A stretch of 46,626 nt of DNA from Anderseniella sp. (lineage in GTDB: Bacteria; Pseudomonadota; Alphaproteobacteria; Rhizobiales; Aestuariivirgaceae), in the NCBI GenBank assembly GCA_030626025.1, contig DAOUPT010000026.1:1-46626 (forward strand), in the 5' to 3' direction. Position 1 is the stretch's first letter, and every line of letters begins with the position of its first letter. This document shows positions 21,559 to 31,282 of the stretch, one piece after another. The notes under the pieces are model-generated. The model was not told the origin of the DNA, did no database searches, and saw nothing but the letters and a program-made list of their open reading frames with translations. Both the position numbers and the translations under genes were made by a program.

Positions 21559-22230
21559 CTAGTCTTGAACCACAACATGGCGGACAAGGTGGGGTAGGTG
21601 GGTGAATTTGCAATACAGCGCCTGATGATAAAGATCGCTGGCAAGAATTTTGCGATACCCTTCGGTAAAGAGAATAAATGCCACATTGGCCGCTCGTGCG
21701 GTTGCAGAATCTATTTCACTGTCACCGACATAAACGACATCATTAATATCGCAGCCCATTTCTCTTGCACACTCTAAAAGCGGTTCAGGTGCCGGTTTTA
21801 ATTGTTCAACCCGGTCGCCGCCTACAACAGATGAGAAATACTGCGCAAGGCCCATTTCATCAACAATGAGTTCAGCCATGTTTTCGCGTTTGTTGGTGCA
21901 GATGCCCAGGATAAAACCGCTGGCTTTAAGTTTTTCAAGTGTTTCAACTACACCGGGATAAAGTTTTGAATATTTGGCCGGTGCTTCAGCATAGGCTTTA
22001 AGGTACCAGACGATTGCACTTTTTAACTCTTCACCATCAAGCGGACTGCCGACAGTTTCAAAGCAACGCTCAACCAGCTTGGGAATACCGTTGCCAATAA
22101 AAGACACGATGGTATCGAGCGTTAAAGGAGCATGGCCATGATTGGCGAGCATGGCATTCGCTATTGCACGCAAATCAGGAGCTGAATCAACCAGTGTGCC
22201 ATCAAGATCAAAAATAATACCTTTGTTCAT
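21559..22230 (-). CDS. gph: Phosphoglycolate phosphatase (CbbZ/Gph)
   Basis: A 223-aa HAD hydrolase with FDLDGTLVDSAPDLRAIANA at residues 7-26, CTNKRENMAELIVD in the middle, KPAPEPLLECAREMG and VYVGDSEIDSATARAANV. These are the hallmarks of Gph/CbbZ, which removes 2-phosphoglycolate produced by the oxygenase reaction of RuBisCO. It begins three bases after the epimerase stop and is followed by CbbY, so it is part of the cbb operon. Confidence 0.9.
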   Translation of the reverse strand: MNKGIIFDLDGTLVDSAPDLRAIANAMLANHGHAPLTLDTIVSFIGNGIPKLVERCFETVGSPLDGEELKSAIVWYLKAYAEAPAKYSKLYPGVVETLEKLKASGFILGICTNKRENMAELIVDEMGLAQYFSSVVGGDRVEQLKPAPEPLLECAREMGCDINDVVYVGDSEIDSATARAANVAFILFTEGYRKILASDLYHQALYCKFTHLPHLVRHVVVQD

Positions 22231-22233
22231 GCT

Positions 22234-22911
22234 TTAACTTCTCGCTTTTTCCGCTGCTTGTCTGATAGCTGTAATATTAGCACGGTACGTATCCTCAGTA
22301 CCACCCTTGAATACTGCAGAACCGGCAACCAGTGAGTTTGCACCGGCAGCTGCAACAAGTGGTGCAGTTGTTGGATCAACGCCGCCATCAACCTGAATGT
22401 CAATGTCGCGATCACCGATCATTTCTTTAACACGTGCAACTTTATCAACAACGCTCGGGATAAATGCCTGACCACCGAAACCGGGGTTCACGGTCATTAG
22501 CAAAATCATGTCGAGGCGGTCAAGAACATATTCTAAAACCCGCTCTGAAGTATGCGGGTTGAGTGATGCGCCAGCTTTTTTGCCGAGGTCACGGATAACC
22601 TGCAAGGAACGGTCAAGGTGCGGACAGGCTTCTTCATGCACGGTAATGATATCAGCACCGGCTTCTGCGAAATCCTTAAGGTACTGGTCAGGGTTCTCAA
22701 TCATCAAATGACAGTCAAAAACTTTTTCAGAATTACCTCGAACAGCTTTGATGATCGGTGGTCCAAAAGTAATGTTCGGTACAAAGTGCCCGTCCATAAC
22801 ATCAAGATGAATCCAGTCGGCACCGGCCCGGTCAACCGTGGCAATTTCCTCACCCAGGCGGGAAAAGTCCGACGCCAGAATTGATGGTGCAATGATGATA
22901 TCTCTCGCCAT
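22234..22911 (-). CDS. rpe: Ribulose-phosphate 3-epimerase (CbbE/Rpe)
   Basis: A 225-aa TIM-barrel enzyme. [17 protein letters not shown] opens the barrel, [19 protein letters not shown] carries the metal-binding His and Asp, and [11 protein letters not shown] and [14 protein letters not shown] carry the phosphate and catalytic Asp sites. It interconverts ribulose-5-phosphate and xylulose-5-phosphate in the Calvin cycle. It follows the aldolase gene after a spacer with two hairpins. Confidence 0.95.
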   Translation of the reverse strand: MARDIIIAPSILASDFSRLGEEIATVDRAGADWIHLDVMDGHFVPNITFGPPIIKAVRGNSEKVFDCHLMIENPDQYLKDFAEAGADIITVHEEACPHLDRSLQVIRDLGKKAGASLNPHTSERVLEYVLDRLDMILLMTVNPGFGGQAFIPSVVDKVARVKEMIGDRDIDIQVDGGVDPTTAPLVAAAGANSLVAGSAVFKGGTEDTYRANITAIRQAAEKARS

Positions 22912-22945
22912 GGTACTATTCCATTTCTTTGGTGTGATAATAAAT

Positions 22946-22986
22946 GGTCTCCTTCGCAGCAGCCCCTCAACCGCGCGAAGGAGACC
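22946..22986 (-). promoter_or_regulatory. Stem-loop before the epimerase gene
   Basis: GGTCTCCTTCGC (22946-22957) pairs exactly with GCGAAGGAGACC (22975-22986) around a 17-base loop. It lies in the spacer between aldolase and epimerase genes in the cbb mRNA. No T run follows. Confidence 0.6.
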
Positions 22987-22994
22987 TTGCCTAA

Positions 22995-23010
22995 AGGTGT
23001 GTACACACCT
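22995..23010 (-). promoter_or_regulatory. 16-bp perfect palindrome after the aldolase gene
   Basis: AGGTGTGTACACACCT lies 15 bases after the aldolase stop. With the neighbouring stem-loop it forms a double structure that may halt or protect the upstream part of the cbb transcript, or bind a protein. Confidence 0.5.
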
Positions 23011-23024
23011 AAAGGGTATTTTGT

Positions 23025-24089
23025 TTAGCCAGCGCTGGGATCAAGATCACCGGCAGCATACTTGGTTGCCATTTGATCGAGCGGGATCGCTGTAATTTTG
23101 TGAGCATTGCCAGCCGTACCAAATTGTTCAAACCGGTCTTTGCACAATTGCTGCATGGCATCCATGGCAGGTTTAAGGAATTTGCGCGGATCGAACTGGG
23201 TGTCGTCTTCCATCGCAACTTTGCGCATGATGCCGGTCATAGCCAAACGGCAGTCGGTATCGATGTTGACTTTGCGCACACCGTGCTTGATGCCGCGAAC
23301 AATTTCTTCAACCGGAACACCATAGGTTTGCGGCATACCGCCACCGAACTCATTGAACAAATCTTGCAATTCTTGCGGAACCGAAGATGAGCCGTGCATC
23401 ACAAGGTGAGTGTTTGGCAGCTTCTTGTTAATGGCTTCGACAACGTTCATCGCCAGAATGTCACCGTCGGGTTTGCGGCTGAACTTATAGGCACCATGCG
23501 AAGTACCCATGGCAATTGCCAGAGCATCAACTTTGGTTTTGGTGACAAAATCAAGCGCCTGATCAGGATCGGTCAGCAGCTGTTCCATTGACAGCTTGCC
23601 TTCGGCGCCGTGACCGTCTTCCTTGTCACCTTCACCGGTTTCCAGTGAGCCAAGGACACCAAGTTCGCCTTCAACCGATGCGCCAACCCAGTGAGCCATA
23701 TCCGTGACCCGCTTGGTGATGTCAACATTGTAGTCGTATGAGGCAACGGTTTTGCAATCGCGTTCCAGCGAGCCATCCATCATGACCGAGGTAAAGCCAA
23801 ACTGGATTGCTGTTGCACAGGTGGCTTCTGAATTGCCGTGGTCCTGATGCATGCAGATCGGAATTTCAGGAAACATTTCAACCAGCGCATCAACCATTTT
23901 GGACAGCATAATGTCGCCGGCATAAGAGCGCGCACCTCTTGAAGCCTGGATGATAACGGGCGAGTCCACCTCGCGGGCAGCATATAAAATTGCCAGTCCC
24001 TGTTCCATATTGTTGATGTTAAATGCCGGAACGCCATAATCGTTCTCGGCAGCATGGTCAAGTAATTGCCTAAGTGTAATGCGGGCCAT
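23025..24089 (-). CDS. fba: Fructose-bisphosphate aldolase class II (CbbA)
   Basis: A 354-aa zinc aldolase of the class II CbbA type. It shows [11 protein letters not shown] near residue 20, [11 protein letters not shown] with a zinc-binding His near 80, [14 protein letters not shown] near 210 and [10 protein letters not shown] near 230. It forms fructose-1,6- or sedoheptulose-1,7-bisphosphate in the Calvin cycle. GGAG precedes the ATG. It lies between phosphoglycerate kinase and epimerase genes. Confidence 0.95.
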   Translation of the reverse strand: MARITLRQLLDHAAENDYGVPAFNINNMEQGLAILYAAREVDSPVIIQASRGARSYAGDIMLSKMVDALVEMFPEIPICMHQDHGNSEATCATAIQFGFTSVMMDGSLERDCKTVASYDYNVDITKRVTDMAHWVGASVEGELGVLGSLETGEGDKEDGHGAEGKLSMEQLLTDPDQALDFVTKTKVDALAIAMGTSHGAYKFSRKPDGDILAMNVVEAINKKLPNTHLVMHGSSSVPQELQDLFNEFGGGMPQTYGVPVEEIVRGIKHGVRKVNIDTDCRLAMTGIMRKVAMEDDTQFDPRKFLKPAMDAMQQLCKDRFEQFGTAGNAHKITAIPLDQMATKYAAGDLDPSAG

Positions 24090-24113
24090 GTGTCAGTTCT
24101 CCAAAAGGTCTTT

Positions 24114-25313
24114 CTAGTCTTGGTCAGTTAATGCGGCAACGCCGGGCAGCTCTTTACCTTCCAGCCATTCAAGGAAGGCACCACCCGCTGTAGATATATA
24201 CGTAAAGTCGTCGCTAACGCCAGCTTGATTTAAGGCAGCGACTGTATCACCGCCGCCAGCAACGGTAATGAGTTTGCCCTGCTTGGTCAGGTCTGCTGCG
24301 GCATTGGCAACAGCAAAGGTACCATCGCCAAACGGGTCAATCTCAAAAGCTCCGAGTGGTCCGTTCCATAACAGGGTTTTAAGTTTGCTCATTCGATCTG
24401 TCAGATCGGTGATTGAAGCAGCTCCGACATCAAGGATCATACGTTCGCCTGGATCCTGGCCAACCGGAATTGTTTCGTTCGCCGCACCGGCTGCAAATTC
24501 TTCCGACACCACCAGATCAACCGGCAAAACAATTTCACAATCATTTTGTTCAGCAATTGCCATAACCTGGTTTGCTGTGTGGACATAATCAGGTTCGGCC
24601 AGTGAGTTGCCGATCGGAAATCCTTTGGCCAGTAAAAATGTATTTGCCATGCCGCCGCCAACAATAATCGCATCCATACTCGGGATCAGCGCTTCAAGCA
24701 CAGTAATTTTGGTGGAAACCTTGGCCCCGCCAACCAGCGCCGCAATCGGTCGCTTGGGCGCACCCAGCACCGCATCAAGAGCATCAAGCTCTGCTTTCAG
24801 CGACAAGCCGGCATAGGAAGGTAGCAATTTGGTAATGGCATAGGTTGAGGAATGAGCCCGGTGCGTACACGAAAAGGCATCATTGACGTAGATGTCTGAA
24901 AATACCCCAAGGCGTTGAGCGAAAGTGTCAGAGTTTTCTGTTTCAGCCGCATGAAAACGCAAGTTCTCGAGCATCACAATGTCACCATCGCGCATTGCCC
25001 ACACAGCTTTTTCGGCAACTTCGCCAACACATTCTTCAACAAATTTAACGTCGCGGCCAAGGCTTGTTGTCAACGCCGCCGCAATTGGTTCAAGTGACAT
25101 GGCCGGGGTGCGGATGCCATTTGGGCGACCAAAGTGAGAAATAATCACCACACGGGCGCCCTTGTCGGCCAGAAATGTAACAGTAGGTGCGAAACGGTCA
25201 ATGCGGACGGTGTCGGTAACATGACCGTTGTCCATTGGCACGTTCAGATCTGCCCGGACCAGAACTGTTTTGCCGGCCACATCTACATCGGTAATAGAGG
25301 GTACTTTACTCAT
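24114..25313 (-). CDS. pgk: Phosphoglycerate kinase (CbbK/Pgk)
   Basis: A 399-aa kinase. KTVLVRADLNVPMDNG at the start, SHFGRPNG, LVGGAKVSTK near 200, LLWNGPLGAFE near 325 and the nucleotide site VAGGGDTVAAL near 360 are the standard Pgk motifs. It phosphorylates 3-phosphoglycerate, the first step after RuBisCO. The ATG at 25311-25313 follows AAGGA; an adjacent in-frame TTG is less likely. It is ten bases from the transketolase stop, so the two are co-transcribed. Confidence 0.96.
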   Translation of the reverse strand: MSKVPSITDVDVAGKTVLVRADLNVPMDNGHVTDTVRIDRFAPTVTFLADKGARVVIISHFGRPNGIRTPAMSLEPIAAALTTSLGRDVKFVEECVGEVAEKAVWAMRDGDIVMLENLRFHAAETENSDTFAQRLGVFSDIYVNDAFSCTHRAHSSTYAITKLLPSYAGLSLKAELDALDAVLGAPKRPIAALVGGAKVSTKITVLEALIPSMDAIIVGGGMANTFLLAKGFPIGNSLAEPDYVHTANQVMAIAEQNDCEIVLPVDLVVSEEFAAGAANETIPVGQDPGERMILDVGAASITDLTDRMSKLKTLLWNGPLGAFEIDPFGDGTFAVANAAADLTKQGKLITVAGGGDTVAALNQAGVSDDFTYISTAGGAFLEWLEGKELPGVAALTDQD

Positions 25314-25325
25314 CAAATTGTTCCT

Positions 25326-27299
25326 TTAAGCTTGTAATTCTTTAGCGGCTGCCACGACTGCATCAACTGTGATACCAAACTTTTTGTAAAGTTCTTTAAA
25401 GGGAGCCGAAGCACCAAAGCTGGACATGCCGATAAAGACACCATTGTCGCCCAGATATCTGTCCCAACCCATCCGTACAGCAGCTTCAACCGCTATACGT
25501 GGGGCTGTGCCGAGCACTTCGCTGCGATAGGCAGCATCCTGAGCATCAAACAACTCCCAGCAAGGCATGGAAACAACGGCTGCGTTGATACCTTCCTTGG
25601 CAAGTGCATCAGCTGCTTGGCTGGCCAGTGAGACTTCTGAACCGGTTGCCAGAATAGTCACATCGCGCTCGCCATTAGTATCCCTAAGGACGTAACCGCC
25701 AAGAGCGGTCAAATTTGCATCAGTATGTTCGGTGCGTTGCAATGGACGACCCTGACGGGTGAGCGCCAATACAGAAGGTGTGCTTTCTGCTTCCATCACA
25801 CACTGCCAGGCTTCAGCTGTTTCGATGACATCACAAGGCCGGAATACATTCATGTTCGGCATCGCGCGCAGGGAGGCAATTGTTTCGACCGGTTGGTGCG
25901 TCGGGCCATCTTCGCCCAGATCAATTGAATCGTGGGTTAAAACATAACCAACCCGTAAGCCCATCAGGGCTGAAAGGCGCATCGAACCGCGCATGTAGTC
26001 GGCAAATACCAGGAAGGTGCCACCGTAAGGAATGAACCCGCCGTGCAGGGCAATACCGTTCATTGCAGCTGCCATGCCGTGTTCGCGCACACCATAATAC
26101 ATATAGCTGCCGGAGAAATCTGCTGCTGTAATCGCTTCCATACCGCTGGTTTTAGTGTTGTTGGAGCCGGTCAAATCAGCAGAACCACCGATTGTAAATG
26201 GAATGGCTTTGTTAACAACCTCAAGGGCCATTTGAGATGCAACCCGGGTTGCAGGTCCAGGGGCTTCTTCAACCATTTTCTTTTTGTACTCATTGATCGC
26301 CGGGGCCAGAACACCGGGAATTTTACCTGAATGAGCAGCTTCAAATGTTGCTTTTTCGCTTGATGCTTCAAGCCGTGCTGCCCATGCTGCGCGGTCATCA
26401 CCACCACGGCTGCCCGCAGCACGCCAGGCGCTCAGAATATCATCAGGAATTTCAAAGGGTTCAGCCATCCAGCCAAGGGCTTTACGGGTCAGGGCAATTT
26501 CTTCATCGCCCAGTGGTGCACCGTGCGTGGCAGAAGTGCCTTGTTTGTTTGGAGCGCCATAACCGATGATGGTTTTACAGGCAATAAACGAAGGCTTGTC
26601 AGAATTGCGTGCGGCTTCAATGGCTGCAGTAATCGCTTCAGGGTCATGACCGTCAATGGCAACAGCATCCCAACCGGCTGCTTTAAAGCGTGCAACCTGA
26701 TCAGTTGAAGTTGACATATCGGTGCCACCATCAATGGTGATTGAGTTGTCATCCCACAAGACAATCATCCGCGAAAGTTTCATGTGCCCGGCCATATCTA
26801 TGGCTTCGTGCGAGATGCCTTCCATCAGGCAACCGTCACCGACAAATACATAGGTGTAGTGATCAACCAGACCATTACCGAAACGAGCATTGTCCATACG
26901 CTCGGCCAGCGCCATACCAACAGCTGTCGAAATGCCTGAACCAAGTGGGCCGGTGGTGGTTTCAATACCCAGTGCGTGACCATATTCAGGGTGACCGGCA
27001 GTGATTGAATCCAGTTGACGGAAGTTTTTAATCTGATCCATGGTCATGTCTTTGTAACCAACCAGATGGTTCAGCGAGTAATGTAGCATTGAAGCATGAC
27101 CGGCAGATAATACCCAGCGGTCACGATCAGGCCACTTCGGGTCCGCCGCATCAAATTTCAAAAACCTTGTGAATAAAACCGTAGCCATGTCAGCCATGCC
27201 CATCGGCGCGCCGGGATGGCCCGAATTTGCTCTTTGGATTGCATCCATGGCAAGAGCCCGGATTGCGTTGGCCATATCGTTGTGAGAGGTGTCAGTCAT
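25326..27299 (-). CDS. tkt: Transketolase (CbbT/Tkt)
   Basis: A 657-aa thiamine-diphosphate enzyme. The N-terminal domain has [15 protein letters not shown], the ThDP motif [14 protein letters not shown] near residue 152 and [10 protein letters not shown]. The pyrimidine domain has [19 protein letters not shown] near 405. The C-terminal domain ends with [12 protein letters not shown] and [14 protein letters not shown]. It shuttles two-carbon units for regeneration of ribulose-5-phosphate. AGGAAG precedes the ATG. Confidence 0.97.
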   Translation of the reverse strand: MTDTSHNDMANAIRALAMDAIQRANSGHPGAPMGMADMATVLFTRFLKFDAADPKWPDRDRWVLSAGHASMLHYSLNHLVGYKDMTMDQIKNFRQLDSITAGHPEYGHALGIETTTGPLGSGISTAVGMALAERMDNARFGNGLVDHYTYVFVGDGCLMEGISHEAIDMAGHMKLSRMIVLWDDNSITIDGGTDMSTSTDQVARFKAAGWDAVAIDGHDPEAITAAIEAARNSDKPSFIACKTIIGYGAPNKQGTSATHGAPLGDEEIALTRKALGWMAEPFEIPDDILSAWRAAGSRGGDDRAAWAARLEASSEKATFEAAHSGKIPGVLAPAINEYKKKMVEEAPGPATRVASQMALEVVNKAIPFTIGGSADLTGSNNTKTSGMEAITAADFSGSYMYYGVREHGMAAAMNGIALHGGFIPYGGTFLVFADYMRGSMRLSALMGLRVGYVLTHDSIDLGEDGPTHQPVETIASLRAMPNMNVFRPCDVIETAEAWQCVMEAESTPSVLALTRQGRPLQRTEHTDANLTALGGYVLRDTNGERDVTILATGSEVSLASQAADALAKEGINAAVVSMPCWELFDAQDAAYRSEVLGTAPRIAVEAAVRMGWDRYLGDNGVFIGMSSFGASAPFKELYKKFGITVDAVVAAAKELQA

Positions 27300-27347
27300 G
27301 GTTTGCTTCCTAAAACTGGAGTTTGCGGTTTGGAATTAACTGGCGCT

Positions 27348-28223
27348 TTAACAGGCGCGACGCTTTTTTTCGATCAGGCGATGAATAAGCGGCGTCAGAA
27401 TAAGTTGCATGGCAATATCAAGCTTGCCACCTGGCACAACAATCGAGTTGGCCCGCGACATAAAGCTGTCATGAATCATTGATTGCAGATAGGAAAAATC
27501 GATACCGGCAGGGTCTTTAAAGCGGATAACCACCATTGATTCATCGGCAGTTGGAATCCAGCGGGCAATCGTCGGGTTGGATGTATCAACCATCGGCACC
27601 CGCTGAAAGTTGATGTCGGTTTCAGAAAATTGCGGGATGATAAAATTAAGATAATCAGGCATCCGGCGCAAAATGGTATCGGTAACCGCCTCGGTTGAAT
27701 AGCCGCGTTCTGACTTGTCGCGGGTGATCTTTTGGATCCATTCCAGATTGATCACCGGCACAACGCCGATTTTCAGGTCAGCATATTGAGCAACGTTCAC
27801 TTTGTCAGTAACAATAGCCCCGTGTAATCCTTCATAAAACAACAAGTCAGAAGCACCGGGAAAGTCGGCCCACTCAGAAAAAGTACCCGGCGGGGTGCCG
27901 TGTTCTTCGGCTTCTTCTTCATTGTGGATATAATGCCGCGTCTGCCCGCCACCGGTTTCGCCATAGACCTTGAACACCTCTTCGATCTTGTCGAACAAAT
28001 TGGCTTGCGGGCCAAAGTGACTAAAATGGTTATCACCATTGGCCCCGGCATCATCCATGGCCTTTTTCATCGCTGTGCGGTTGTAACGGTGAAACGCATC
28101 ACCTTCAATAGAAGCAGCAATCACGCCTTCACGGCGAAAAATCTGCTTAAATGTGTGCTTTACCGTAGAGGTGCCAGCCCCTGATGAACCAGTGACTGAT
28201 ATGATCGGGTGTTTTACAGACAT
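27348..28223 (-). CDS. cbbP: Phosphoribulokinase (CbbP/PrkB)
   Basis: A 291-aa kinase of the proteobacterial type. The P-loop GSSGAGTSTVKHTF is at residues 12-25, followed by EGDAFHRYNR, the HFGPQANLFD segment and FYEGLHGAI. It makes ribulose-1,5-bisphosphate and is, with RuBisCO, diagnostic for the Calvin cycle, so the organism very probably encodes RuBisCO elsewhere. It lies between transketolase and FBPase genes. AAAGGC precedes the ATG. Confidence 0.96.
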   Translation of the reverse strand: MSVKHPIISVTGSSGAGTSTVKHTFKQIFRREGVIAASIEGDAFHRYNRTAMKKAMDDAGANGDNHFSHFGPQANLFDKIEEVFKVYGETGGGQTRHYIHNEEEAEEHGTPPGTFSEWADFPGASDLLFYEGLHGAIVTDKVNVAQYADLKIGVVPVINLEWIQKITRDKSERGYSTEAVTDTILRRMPDYLNFIIPQFSETDINFQRVPMVDTSNPTIARWIPTADESMVVIRFKDPAGIDFSYLQSMIHDSFMSRANSIVVPGGKLDIAMQLILTPLIHRLIEKKRRAC

Positions 28224-28250
28224 CGCCTTTTTCCTTGAAAGCTTAATCGA

Positions 28251-29294
28251 TTAACGAAACAGACCGCGATGGCCAAATAATGGGGACGTTGCACCTTTTT
28301 CCACAGGACTTTCCTGATAGGCTTTAACCCGTTCCACTTCATCAGCCGGGCCAAAAACCAGCGGGGTGCGCTGGTGCAAATCATCGGGCACAAGGTCAAG
28401 AATGCGCTTGGTGGTGTTAGTTGCAACACCGCCAGCCTGTTCAACAACCATGGCAACCGGAAACGCTTCATAGACAAGACGCAAGCGGCCACATTCGTAA
28501 CCGTCACGATTATCACCAGGATACAGAAAAATGCCGCCGCGAATAAGAATGCGGAATGCTTCGGCAACCAGAGAAGCAACCCAGCGCATATTGTAGTTTT
28601 CACCGCGCGGCCCGTCTGTGCCAGCAAGACAATCATCAATATAAGCGCGAATGCCCGGGCTCCACTGACGGTAATTTGAAGCGTTTATGGCATATTCGCG
28701 TTTGCCACTAATCATCTTCATATTTTCCAGCGTGACCAAAAACTCACCGGTTTTACGATCAAGGGTGGCAACATGAGTGCCATCACCAACGGTAAAGACA
28801 ATCGTTGTTTGCGGGCCATAGACCATGAACCCGGCACCAATTTGATTGGTTCCTGGTTGATAGAAAACCTTTTCCGGCGAGCTGTCTGCGGCTGTCGCGG
28901 TTGGGAAAATCGAGAAAATCGTCCCGATTGAAACATTGGTTTCAATATTCGAAGACCCATCAAGCGGATCAACAGCAACCGCAAGCGGCGCGCCCTCACT
29001 AAGTGGCACAGCTTCCTCGTCTTCTTCCGAGCCCATAACGGCAACCGGGGAATCTCTTAAAGCTGCAAAAATCAGTTCATTGGATTTAACATCAAGAAAC
29101 TTTTGCGCATCGCCATCAGCATTGTCGCCAACAATAGCAGCCATTTCGCCAGCCAGTGTTCCTTGAGCGATCAGATCGGCAATTGTTGCTGCCGCACCAC
29201 ACATCTTATCAATGGTTTCAGCGACTGCCTTGTTGAGGGCGTTTTCGCCTGCCCAGTTGGCCAGGAAATTTTTGAGGGTCTGGTGACGCTCCAT
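28251..29294 (-). CDS. cbbF: Fructose-1,6-bisphosphatase class I (CbbF)
   Basis: A 347-aa class I FBPase. The metal-binding motif VDPLDGSSNIETNVSIGTIF is near residues 120-139, GEYAIN-type segments follow, and RWVASLVAEAFRIL then GGIFLYPGD and AFPVAMVVEQAGG occupy the C-terminal half. The ATG at 29292-29294 (MERHQTLKNF) has GGAG eight bases upstream; the frame stays open up to 29534, but that extension lies across the divergent promoter and the cbbR start. It is the first gene of the cbb operon. Confidence 0.94.
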   Translation of the reverse strand: MERHQTLKNFLANWAGENALNKAVAETIDKMCGAAATIADLIAQGTLAGEMAAIVGDNADGDAQKFLDVKSNELIFAALRDSPVAVMGSEEDEEAVPLSEGAPLAVAVDPLDGSSNIETNVSIGTIFSIFPTATAADSSPEKVFYQPGTNQIGAGFMVYGPQTTIVFTVGDGTHVATLDRKTGEFLVTLENMKMISGKREYAINASNYRQWSPGIRAYIDDCLAGTDGPRGENYNMRWVASLVAEAFRILIRGGIFLYPGDNRDGYECGRLRLVYEAFPVAMVVEQAGGVATNTTKRILDLVPDDLHQRTPLVFGPADEVERVKAYQESPVEKGATSPLFGHRGLFR

Positions 29295-29398
29295 AGCTAA
29301 AACTCCGTTTGAAACCTGCATAATTTTTTGCATTACGTTTTTGTGAGTACTTATCCCCACTCCATTGGCCGAAACCATGAGGGTTTTGGTCGCAAAAG

Positions 29399-29411
29399 TA
29401 AATTTGAATAA
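29399..29411. promoter_or_regulatory. Candidate CbbR-binding half-site in the cbbR-cbbF intergenic region
   Basis: TAAATTTGAATAA fits the TNA-N7-TNA pattern described for CbbR. The AT-rich region 29295-29438 between the divergent genes is where CbbR should bind. The pattern is loose and the match may be chance. Confidence 0.35.
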
Positions 29412-29438
29412 ACTTTTTATATATGATAGAAAAACTAA

Positions 29439-30365
29439 ATGACCTTTGTGCGCGACATAACAATGAAGCAATTGCGGGCGCTGAGCTGCGCGGTCCAGAC
29501 CGGCACTGTCAGCGGGGCTGCAAAAATCCTGCATGTAACGCCGCCCGCCGTCTCGCTACAGCTCAAACAATTTGAGCAGCTTGTCGGACTGGAATTGCTC
29601 GAACGCAACCCTGAAGGGTTAAAGCCAACCGCAGCCGGCCAGGAAATTCTCAATGCAGCAAAAGGCATCGAATTGCTGTTGTCGAACTGTTCCGATAGTC
29701 TGGACGCCATAAAGGGAATGACCAAAGGCACCGTTCGCGTCGGGGTTATTTCTACGGCCAAATACTTCGCCCCCCGCGCGTTGGCCGCCTTTAAGAAACT
29801 CAATCCTGATATTGAAATGAATTTGCAGGTCGGCAATCGCACCGAAACTGTTGCGGCACTCGAAGCCTTTGAGTTTGACTTTGCCATTATGGGGCGACCG
29901 CCAAAAGAGTTTGAGGTCGAGCGAGCCGAGATTGGTCCCCATCCCCATATTCTGATCGCCCCGGCCGACCATCCTTTGGCCGGAAAGAGAAATTTGAAAC
30001 CCCAAAGCCTTATCTCGGAATCATTTTTGTTGCGTGAGCAAGGCTCAGGCACCCGGGCATTGACCGAAGATTTGCTGGTAAATGTCGGGGCGCCCCTGAC
30101 CAGCGGCATGGAAATGGGCTCAAATGAAACCATCAAACAGGCGGTAATGGCCGGTCTGGGTATCGCCTTAATCTCGGCCCACACTGTTTCAGTCGAACTG
30201 GAAGAAGGTCGCCTGTCATGGCTGGACGTGGAAGGTTTTCCAATAGAACGAAACTGGCAGGTGATTCGCCGCTCGCAAAAACGTTTAATGCCGGCGGGGC
30301 GCGCCTTGTGGGAGTTCATGATCGAAAACGGCCACAGTTTTTTGCCGAACTTGCCAAGCCACTAA
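29439..30365 (+). CDS. cbbR: LysR-family regulator CbbR
   Basis: A 308-aa LysR protein. The N-terminal helix-turn-helix reads LRALSCAVQTGTVSGAAKIL and TPPAVSLQLKQFEQLVGLEL, followed by a LysR substrate-binding domain starting KGTVRVGVISTAKYFAPRAL. These features and the divergent position next to the cbb operon identify CbbR, which activates cbb genes in response to cycle metabolites. The ATG at 29439 is listed; ATG 29463 (MKQLRALSC) fits the family length equally well, and neither has a clear ribosome-binding site. Confidence 0.92.
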   Translation: MTFVRDITMKQLRALSCAVQTGTVSGAAKILHVTPPAVSLQLKQFEQLVGLELLERNPEGLKPTAAGQEILNAAKGIELLLSNCSDSLDAIKGMTKGTVRVGVISTAKYFAPRALAAFKKLNPDIEMNLQVGNRTETVAALEAFEFDFAIMGRPPKEFEVERAEIGPHPHILIAPADHPLAGKRNLKPQSLISESFLLREQGSGTRALTEDLLVNVGAPLTSGMEMGSNETIKQAVMAGLGIALISAHTVSVELEEGRLSWLDVEGFPIERNWQVIRRSQKRLMPAGRALWEFMIENGHSFLPNLPSH

Positions 30366-30423
30366 TGTTGTAAAGCAGTATTCACCTTTGTTTAATTGCA
30401 CCTCCGATATCACAGTTTAACAC

Positions 30424-30609
30424 TCACCTAACAATGTCATTCCAGCGCAGGAGGACCCCAGCCGCTCTTTCATTTGTCCGATATACTAGCTGGTCAGGGC
30501 AGCCGAAAAGCCTAACCACTTCGCCGCCTTTACAAAAGATTCCTCTATTGTAACCGCACAGAATGTCCGCATACTGGTAATAGTATCCACGTTTATAAAC
30601 AAACGCCAT
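30424..30609 (-). CDS. Possible small protein of unknown function (61 aa)
   Basis: A weak candidate in the 324-base gap between cbbR and cytochrome b561. It is rich in Tyr and Cys at the start (YKRGYYYQYADILCGYNRG), with a basic end, and CGGA lies close before the ATG. I do not recognise it. The rest of the gap shows only a partial copy of the GTCATTCCAGCG repeat at 30435-30446. Confidence 0.28.
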   Translation of the reverse strand: MAFVYKRGYYYQYADILCGYNRGIFCKGGEVVRLFGCPDQLVYRTNERAAGVLLRWNDIVR

Positions 30610-30689
30610 CAGATCCGTTTATCACCCGATTGTTATTTGCCAGATGAAGATCAACGCGCAACAGTTTAGTAAAAAAAACAGTGAGATAG

Positions 30690-31241
30690 ATGGACGTCAA
30701 AAACACCACAGACAGTTATGGATTTGTTGCCAGGTTTCTCCACTGGTTTATGGCCTTGGCAATTGTCGCCATGTTCGCCCTGGGATGGTGGATGGCCGGG
30801 CTCGACTTGTATAATCCATGGTACAAACAAGCCCCTTATCTGCACGAAAGTTTCGGCGTCCTTTTGATGATCATGCTGTTGGGCCGCGTTTTGTGGCGAG
30901 TCGCCAACACCCAGCCAGACGACAGCTATTTGCAGTCGCTAGAACAACGGTTGTCGCGACTGATGCATTGGGGCTTGTATGCCTTGCTGGCGATCTTGAT
31001 GATTTGCGGTTATCTGATCTCCACGCTCGATGGCCGCTCAATTGATGTTTTGGGACTGTTTTCAATCCCGTCAATTTACCAGCAAAAAGGTCTGGAAGAA
31101 ACCTTCGGCCTTGTCCATGAAATACTGGCTTATGCCATAATAGGCCTGTCGCTCCTTCATACTGCCGCCGCACTGAAACACCACTTTATTGATCGTGATG
31201 CCACATTAATCCGTATGTGGCGCGGTGGATCACGAAAATAA
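30690..31241 (+). CDS. Cytochrome b561-type diheme membrane protein
   Basis: A 183-aa protein with four transmembrane helices. Candidate heme-ligand His are found in FLHWFMAL (helix 1), YLHESFGVL (helix 2), GLVHEILAY and LLHTAAALKHH (helix 4), the pattern of bacterial cytochrome b561. These proteins move electrons between quinol and periplasmic partners. It is followed by a YceI gene, a pairing common in proteobacteria, and the two are probably co-transcribed. Confidence 0.92.
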   Translation: MDVKNTTDSYGFVARFLHWFMALAIVAMFALGWWMAGLDLYNPWYKQAPYLHESFGVLLMIMLLGRVLWRVANTQPDDSYLQSLEQRLSRLMHWGLYALLAILMICGYLISTLDGRSIDVLGLFSIPSIYQQKGLEETFGLVHEILAYAIIGLSLLHTAAALKHHFIDRDATLIRMWRGGSRK

Positions 31242-31282
31242 CCCTCCCCCTCAATCTCTGTAAAACAAAAAGGAACAGACCT

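Noticed and set aside
28251-29534. FBPase start at 29534, giving 427 aa
   Set aside because: The extra 80 residues would cover the divergent promoter and overlap cbbR; GGAG before 29294 and family length support the shorter protein.
29435-30319. 294-aa frame antisense to cbbR
   Set aside because: Shadow of a strongly conserved LysR gene; its sequence is Ser/Arg/Pro rich and has no domain.
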